Source of the DNA: Alphaproteobacteria bacterium
GTDB lineage: Bacteria > Pseudomonadota > Alphaproteobacteria > Caulobacterales > Caulobacteraceae
Assembly: GCA_018895795.1 (NCBI GenBank)
Contig: JAHINZ010000162.1
Location: forward strand, 1-9,473
Direction: 5' to 3'
DNA: 9,473 bases
Both the position numbers and the translations under genes were made by a program. Shown piece after piece: positions 6,773 to 9,473 of the stretch. The notes beneath the pieces are model-generated. The model was given only the letters and a program-made list of their open reading frames with translations. It did not search any database and had not been told where the DNA came from. Numbering within the stretch: the stretch's first letter is position 1; each line of letters opens with the position of its first letter.

Positions 6773-6776
6773 CTCC
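6773..6776 (-). promoter_or_regulatory. Ribosome-binding site that decides the TTG start of the CCA-adding gene
   Basis: Read on the minus strand this is GGAG, within GTAGGAG. It lies 9 bases before the TTG at 6763 and 0 bases before the TTG at 6772, which favours the inner start. It also lies just downstream of the hairpin at 6783-6804, so its accessibility could depend on RNA folding. Confidence 0.55.
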
Positions 6777-6782
6777 TACTGC

Positions 6783-6828
6783 CCCGCGCGGCCTTGAGCG
6801 CGGGCGACAGTGTTAGGACAGGTCGCCC
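6783..6828 (-). repeat. Two overlapping, mutually exclusive hairpins in the CCA-adding gene leader
   Basis: In the 89-base gap between the Nudix gene and the CCA-adding gene, GGGCGAC at 6802-6808 pairs with GTCGCCC at 6822-6828 (7 bp, 13-base loop). CCCGCGC at 6783-6789 pairs with GCGCGGG at 6798-6804 (7 bp, 8-base loop). The arms share 6802-6804, so both full stems cannot form at once. The stem nearer the gene ends 6 bases before the GGAG ribosome-binding site. No T-run follows, so this does not look like a classic terminator. Both repeats are perfect; a regulatory role is inference. Confidence 0.45.
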
Positions 6829-6852
6829 CTCGTTCGCCAGACTCCAAACGCG

Positions 6853-7503
6853 TCAGGCCGGAGGGACATCACCTGTTTCTTCGTGCAAACGCTCGTACAG
6901 CGCCCGTAACATGCCCGCTGTCGCGCCCCAGATGAACCATTCGTTCCACGGCATGGCGTAGAAGTTGCGCCGCTCGCCGCTGGGGGTCACGCGATGCTGA
7001 CGCTCGTGATTGGCCGGGTCCATCAGGAAATCGAACGGCGTCTCGAAGACGTCGGCGACCTCCTCGGGACTGGCGACGAATTCGGCCGCCGGATCGATGA
7101 AGCCGACCACCGGCGTGACATGAAAGCCGGTCACCGTCTGATAGCCGTGCAGCAGCCCCGCCAGGGTCACGAAGCTAGGGTCCAGACCCACCTCTTCCTG
7201 CGCCTCACGCAGGGCGGTCTCCCAGGGGGTCTCGCCGGGATCGCAGCGGCCGCCAGGAAAGGCGATCTGGCCCGTGTGGCTGCGCAGGGTGTCGGCGCGT
7301 CGGGTCAGCAGCACGGTCAGACCGTCGGGGCGCTCGATCAGTCCCACCAGCACGGCGGCGGGCCGCAGGGCGTGCGGACTGTCCATGCGCAGGCCCGGAT
7401 TGAGATCGAAGTCCGACCGCACCGGATCGGCGAGGCTGGGATTATACAGGTGGATGGGATCCAGCCGGCCGGTGATCCAGTCGCGGCGCGCCTGCGGGGT
7501 CAT
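6853..7503 (-). CDS. Nudix hydrolase, CoA pyrophosphatase type
   Basis: The 216-residue protein has a complete Nudix box, GRCDPGETPWETALREAQEEVGL (85-107), with E91, R99, E100, E103 and E104 in the metal-binding positions. Directly before it is LLTRRADTLRSHTGQIAFPGG (65-85), the extension characteristic of the CoA pyrophosphatase subgroup (the former UPF0035 signature, as in E. coli NudL and NUDT7/8). These enzymes cleave CoA or its thioesters to 3',5'-ADP and a phosphopantetheine product. A cytoplasmic role in CoA turnover is the likely job, though the real substrate of such enzymes is often unproven. Its ATG overlaps the stop of the DUF1285 gene by 4 bases (7500-7503), indicating translational coupling. 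The CCA-adding gene follows after a structured gap of 89 bases. Confidence 0.92.
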   Translation of the reverse strand: MTPQARRDWITGRLDPIHLYNPSLADPVRSDFDLNPGLRMDSPHALRPAAVLVGLIERPDGLTVLLTRRADTLRSHTGQIAFPGGRCDPGETPWETALREAQEEVGLDPSFVTLAGLLHGYQTVTGFHVTPVVGFIDPAAEFVASPEEVADVFETPFDFLMDPANHERQHRVTPSGERRNFYAMPWNEWFIWGATAGMLRALYERLHEETGDVPPA

Positions 7504-8120
7504 GCCGGGATCGACCCGGCCGGCGCGATCGGGAACCAGGCGCCGTTTGAACTGACCCCGAACACCGCCCCTTGGGCGGTGTCGCGCGGCTGAGCCAGCT
7601 CGGCCAGTTCATAGAACACCGGCCGGGCGATCAGGGCCTCGAGGCCGCGGCGCACGTGCAGATAGGGGCGTGGCTGGCCGGTGACCGGATCGGTCTCGAC
7701 GCGGATGGCGTTGTCGGGGCCCGCCTCGACCACGTCGCCGACATTGGTCAGGAATTTGAGCGCCTCGCCCTCGCGCCCCTCGACCCGATCGACGCGGACG
7801 GCGATGAACGGCGCGTCCTCGACCTGGATGCGCAGCTTCTCGGCCGGGGTGACCAGGTGATAGCCGTCGGGATCCAGCCGCAGCACGGTCGAGAACAGCC
7901 GCACCAGGGCCTCGCGGCCGATCGGCGCGCCCTCGTGGAACCACACGCCGTCCTTGCGGATGCGGATGTCGATCTCGCCGCAGTGCTCGGGATGCCACAG
8001 ATGCACCGGCGGCAGGCCGCGCGCGCCGGCCGCCCCTCCCAGCGCGATTTGGGCGGCCTGGGCGACGCCTTCCAGTCCAGCTTTGGGCGCATCGGCGGTC
8101 ATGGCCTTCAGGTAGGCCAT
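7500..8120 (-). CDS. DUF1285 domain-containing protein
   Basis: Most of this 206-residue protein matches the DUF1285 family as I recall it: PPVHLWHPEHCGEIDIRIRKDGVWFHEGAPIGREALVRLFSTVL (37-80), DGYHLVTPAEKLRIQVEDAPFIAV (85-108), LKFLTNVGDVVEAGPDNAIRV (121-141) and RPYLHVRRGLEALIARPVFYELAEL (151-175). The family forms a small two-domain fold of unknown biochemical role; signal sensing has been suggested from structure. No signal peptide or membrane segment is visible. The ATG at 8120 is used; an inner ATG at 8102 is possible, as neither has a strong ribosome-binding site and the first 30 residues are not conserved-looking. It sits 40 bases after the acetyltransferase gene and overlaps the Nudix gene by 4 bases. 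As I recall, DUF1285, Nudix and CCA-adding genes are neighbours in many alphaproteobacteria. Confidence 0.88.
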   Translation of the reverse strand: MAYLKAMTADAPKAGLEGVAQAAQIALGGAAGARGLPPVHLWHPEHCGEIDIRIRKDGVWFHEGAPIGREALVRLFSTVLRLDPDGYHLVTPAEKLRIQVEDAPFIAVRVDRVEGREGEALKFLTNVGDVVEAGPDNAIRVETDPVTGQPRPYLHVRRGLEALIARPVFYELAELAQPRDTAQGAVFGVSSNGAWFPIAPAGSIPA

Positions 8121-8160
8121 GCCGCCGTCTTGCTCAAGCGGCGCTTCGTCTCAGGGGCCC

Positions 8161-8685
8161 TCAGCCGACGGCGACCCGTCCGGTCAGGCCTTCATCGCCG
8201 CCCTCGACCAGGGCCTTGAGCAGCACCCGACGCTGGTCCACCGGCCCCGGCATGACGACGCCGGCGGTGTGGGCGGCCGAGAATCCGGCCCGGGTGAAAT
8301 AGGGCGCGTCGCCGACCAGCAGAACGGCCTTCCAGCCGGCGGCCCGGGCGGCCTCACAGGCGCGCTCGACCAGGGCCTGACCCAGGCCGACGCTGCGCTC
8401 GTCGGGATCGACCGCCAGCGGACCCAGAAAGGCCACAGGCGCGCCGCCGATGGTCACCGGCCACAGCCGCACGCAGCCCACGGGTTGGTCGTCGCGCATC
8501 GCCACGAACGAGCAGTCCGCCAACAATCGGTTGCCCTCGCGCAGGCGCTCGGAAACCTTGGCGAAGCGGCCAGGGCCGAACACCCGGTCGATCAGGGCGG
8601 TGACGGGGATTTCCATCGCGGGCGTCTCGAGGACGAGCGGCGGCATGGAAACGGGGGGCGTGGGCACAGGAGAAAGGGAGGTCAT
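8161..8685 (-). CDS. GNAT family N-acetyltransferase
   Basis: This 174-residue protein is a GNAT-fold acyltransferase that should use acetyl-CoA. FLGPLAVDPDERSVGLGQALVERACEAARAAGWKAVLLVG (87-125) contains the acetyl-CoA-binding motif A with R97-x-x-G100-x-G102. DAPYFTRAGF (126-135) is the conserved motif B region. The pattern LGPLAVxPxxxxxGxGxALxxxA and APYFxRxGF places it in the YhbS-like COG3153 group, whose substrates are mostly unknown. The N-terminus before about residue 14 is Pro/Ser-rich and may not be part of the protein. The ATG at 8685 has GAAGG 3 bases upstream, which is tight, and M14 (ATG at 8646) is an alternative. It is the first gene of the minus-strand series that continues with DUF1285, and a good promoter lies upstream at 8825-8853. 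Confidence 0.85.
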   Translation of the reverse strand: MTSLSPVPTPPVSMPPLVLETPAMEIPVTALIDRVFGPGRFAKVSERLREGNRLLADCSFVAMRDDQPVGCVRLWPVTIGGAPVAFLGPLAVDPDERSVGLGQALVERACEAARAAGWKAVLLVGDAPYFTRAGFSAAHTAGVVMPGPVDQRRVLLKALVEGGDEGLTGRVAVG

Positions 8686-8706
8686 CAGCCTTCGGAATGC
8701 GAAAGT

Positions 8707-8725
8707 CGTCGGGAGGCTCCCGACG
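8707..8725. repeat. Perfect 9-bp inverted repeat upstream of the acetyltransferase gene
   Basis: CGTCGGGAG at 8707-8715 and CTCCCGACG at 8717-8725 are perfect reverse complements around a single central G. As RNA this would be a 7-8 bp stem with a short loop; as DNA it is a 19-bp palindrome suited to a dimeric regulator. It ends 22 bases before the acetyltransferase start, inside its predicted leader. No T-run follows on either strand, so a simple terminator is unlikely. Confidence 0.6.
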
Positions 8726-8743
8726 CCATGGCGCGGGAGGGCT

Positions 8744-8797
8744 TCAGATCGTGGCGCGTTCGCGCGTCATTCGTCGTAGCGACTTGGGCAGGCGCAT
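8744..8797 (-). CDS. Possible 17-residue leader peptide
   Basis: A short frame reads MRLPKSLRRMTRERATI and stops at 8744. It has a good ribosome-binding site (AGAGGT, about 6 bases upstream of its ATG at 8797). It begins about 20 bases after the predicted transcription start (near 8818) and ends 18 bases before the inverted repeat at 8707-8725. The order short basic peptide, hairpin, then structural gene resembles a translational attenuator, with Arg codons in excess (5 of 17). It may equally be a chance frame; nothing else supports expression. Confidence 0.2.
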   Translation of the reverse strand: MRLPKSLRRMTRERATI

Positions 8798-8824
8798 CGC
8801 CGGACCTCTGATGAACTGGCGGGC

Positions 8825-8853
8825 GCTGTAGGGCCAAGCCCGCGTCAGGTCAA
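8825..8853 (-). promoter_or_regulatory. Predicted housekeeping promoter for the acetyltransferase unit
   Basis: On the minus strand, TTGACC (8853-8848) and TACAGC (8830-8825) are separated by 17 bases. The -35 matches the sigma-70 consensus at 5 of 6 positions. The -10 lies in CCTACAGC, close to the Caulobacter housekeeping form GCTANAWC. Transcription would start near 8818 and give a leader of about 130 bases before the ATG at 8685. This is the best promoter match in the window. Confidence 0.6.
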
Positions 8854-8858
8854 TAACG

Positions 8859-8886
8859 TTGCGGCGCGATCAAGCCTGACTATGGT
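8859..8886 (+). promoter_or_regulatory. Candidate promoter for the MFS transporter gene
   Basis: TTGCGG (8859-8864) and TATGGT (8881-8886) are spaced by 16 bases. Transcription would start around 8892-8895, essentially at the ATG at 8895, suggesting a leaderless mRNA. No convincing Shine-Dalgarno sequence precedes that ATG, which agrees with this reading. The promoter lies back to back with the one at 8825-8853. Confidence 0.35.
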
Positions 8887-8894
8887 GCGACGCA

Positions 8895-9473
8895 ATGTCA
8901 GACTCGTCCTCCCCCGCCCCCGAGCCGGCGCCCGAGCCCGCGCCCGACACCTCTACCCGCGCCCTGTTGCGGGAACGTGACTTCATGCTGTTCTGGATCG
9001 AGCGGTTCATTTCGACGCTGGGCGTGCAGATCCAGTCGGTGGCCCTGGGCTGGCAGGTCTACGCCATCGCCCGCCTGACCCATTCGGTCGGCGAATCGGC
9101 CTTCCTGGTCAGCATGATCGGTCTGGCCCAGTTCCTGCCCCTGCTGGCCCTGACCCTGACGGCCGGCGAGACCGCGGACCGCCACACCCGCAAGATCATC
9201 GTCGCCGTCAGCCTGGCCGTCGACTCCGTCAGCGCCGGCGCGCTGCTGGTCCTGGCCCTGTCCGGCTCGCACATCCTGTGGCCGATCTTCGCGGTCTCGG
9301 TGATGTTCGGGGCCAGCCGCGCGTTCCTGTCGCCGGCCAGCAGCGCCCTGGGCCCGATGCTGGTGCCCCGCGCCCTGCTGCCGCGCGCCATCGCCTGGAA
9401 CTCGCTGGCCTGGCAGAGCGCCTCGATCATTGGCCCGGCCATCGGCGGCCTGCTGCTGATCCACTCGCCGGCC
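8895..9473 (+). CDS. MFS transporter, N-terminal part (cut by window edge)
   Basis: The frame is open from the ATG at 8895 to the right edge (193 codons). After a hydrophilic N-terminal tail with a Pro-Glu-Ala repeat (PAPEPAPEPAPD, 7-18), helices follow at about 33-58, 68-90, 101-121, 126-147 and from 172 onward. The loop after helix two reads GETADRHTRK (91-100), the major-facilitator motif A (G-x-x-x-D-R-x-x-R-K). The sequence FGASRAFLSPASSALGPMLVPRALLPRAIAWNS (138-170) resembles the EntS/DUF894 group of MFS exporters, some of which export siderophores. The substrate cannot be told from this half. It is divergent from the acetyltransferase unit, with which it may share control. Confidence 0.88.
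   Translation, partial: MSDSSSPAPEPAPEPAPDTSTRALLRERDFMLFWIERFISTLGVQIQSVALGWQVYAIARLTHSVGESAFLVSMIGLAQFLPLLALTLTAGETADRHTRKIIVAVSLAVDSVSAGALLVLALSGSHILWPIFAVSVMFGASRAFLSPASSALGPMLVPRALLPRAIAWNSLAWQSASIIGPAIGGLLLIHSPA

Noticed and set aside
5525..6961. A 478-codon open frame on the plus strand
   Set aside because: It runs antisense across the whole CCA-adding gene. Its translation is rich in Arg, Gly, Gln and His with no domain, typical of antisense frames in GC-rich DNA.
8119..8811. A 230-codon plus-strand frame across the acetyltransferase gene
   Set aside because: It is antisense to the GNAT gene, which has clear motifs, and its translation is low-complexity Gly/Arg/His-rich.
1..9473. 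CRISPR array, tRNA or rRNA gene, insertion sequence or prophage
   Set aside because: No regularly spaced repeats, no cloverleaf or rRNA-like sequence, and no transposase, integrase or phage proteins were found by eye on either strand.

Overview
The window looks like ordinary chromosomal DNA of a GC-rich, aerobic alphaproteobacterium. Caulobacter or a close relative in Caulobacteraceae is the best guess. This rests on the very high GC content, the style of the proteins (Rieske protein with a TAT anchor, DUF1285, an alphaproteobacterial-type CCA-adding enzyme) and a promoter near 8825-8853 that resembles the Caulobacter housekeeping consensus. The genus is an inference and was not searched. No rRNA, tRNA, CRISPR array, insertion sequence or phage gene was seen.

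Layout. (1) Positions 1-790, minus strand: the start of a cytochrome bc1 operon, with petA (Rieske protein) followed after 5 bases by petB (cytochrome b, cut by the left edge). (2) Positions 800-992: a divergent intergenic region with three small hairpins. (3) Positions 993-2424, plus strand: trmL (tRNA wobble 2'-O-methyltransferase) and hemF (oxygen-dependent coproporphyrinogen III oxidase). (4) Positions 2425-4038, minus strand: an uncharacterised pair, a three-helix membrane protein followed by a DUF900-like alpha/beta hydrolase. The hydrolase stop codon directly abuts that of hemF. (5) Positions 4048-4117: a short AT-rich island with phased A-tracts, probably the promoter of that pair. (6) Positions 4118-8685, minus strand: a compact series read from right to left. 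It holds a GNAT acetyltransferase, a DUF1285 protein, a CoA-pyrophosphatase-type Nudix hydrolase, a CCA tRNA nucleotidyltransferase, a class I glutamine amidotransferase and a dihaem cytochrome-like exported protein. (7) Positions 8686-8894: a divergent promoter region with a leader peptide candidate and a strong inverted repeat. (8) Positions 8895-9473, plus strand: the N-terminal part of an MFS transporter, cut by the right edge.

How it fits together. Respiration (bc1 complex) and haem synthesis sit side by side, which suits an aerobe. Two tRNA-processing genes (trmL and the CCA-adding enzyme) are present in separate units. DUF1285, Nudix and the CCA enzyme are tightly packed, with a 4-base start/stop overlap between the first two, so they are probably co-transcribed. 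I did not find a clear new defence or mobile system. The least explained items are the membrane protein/hydrolase pair, the alternative hairpins just before the TTG-started CCA-adding gene, and the leader of the acetyltransferase unit.
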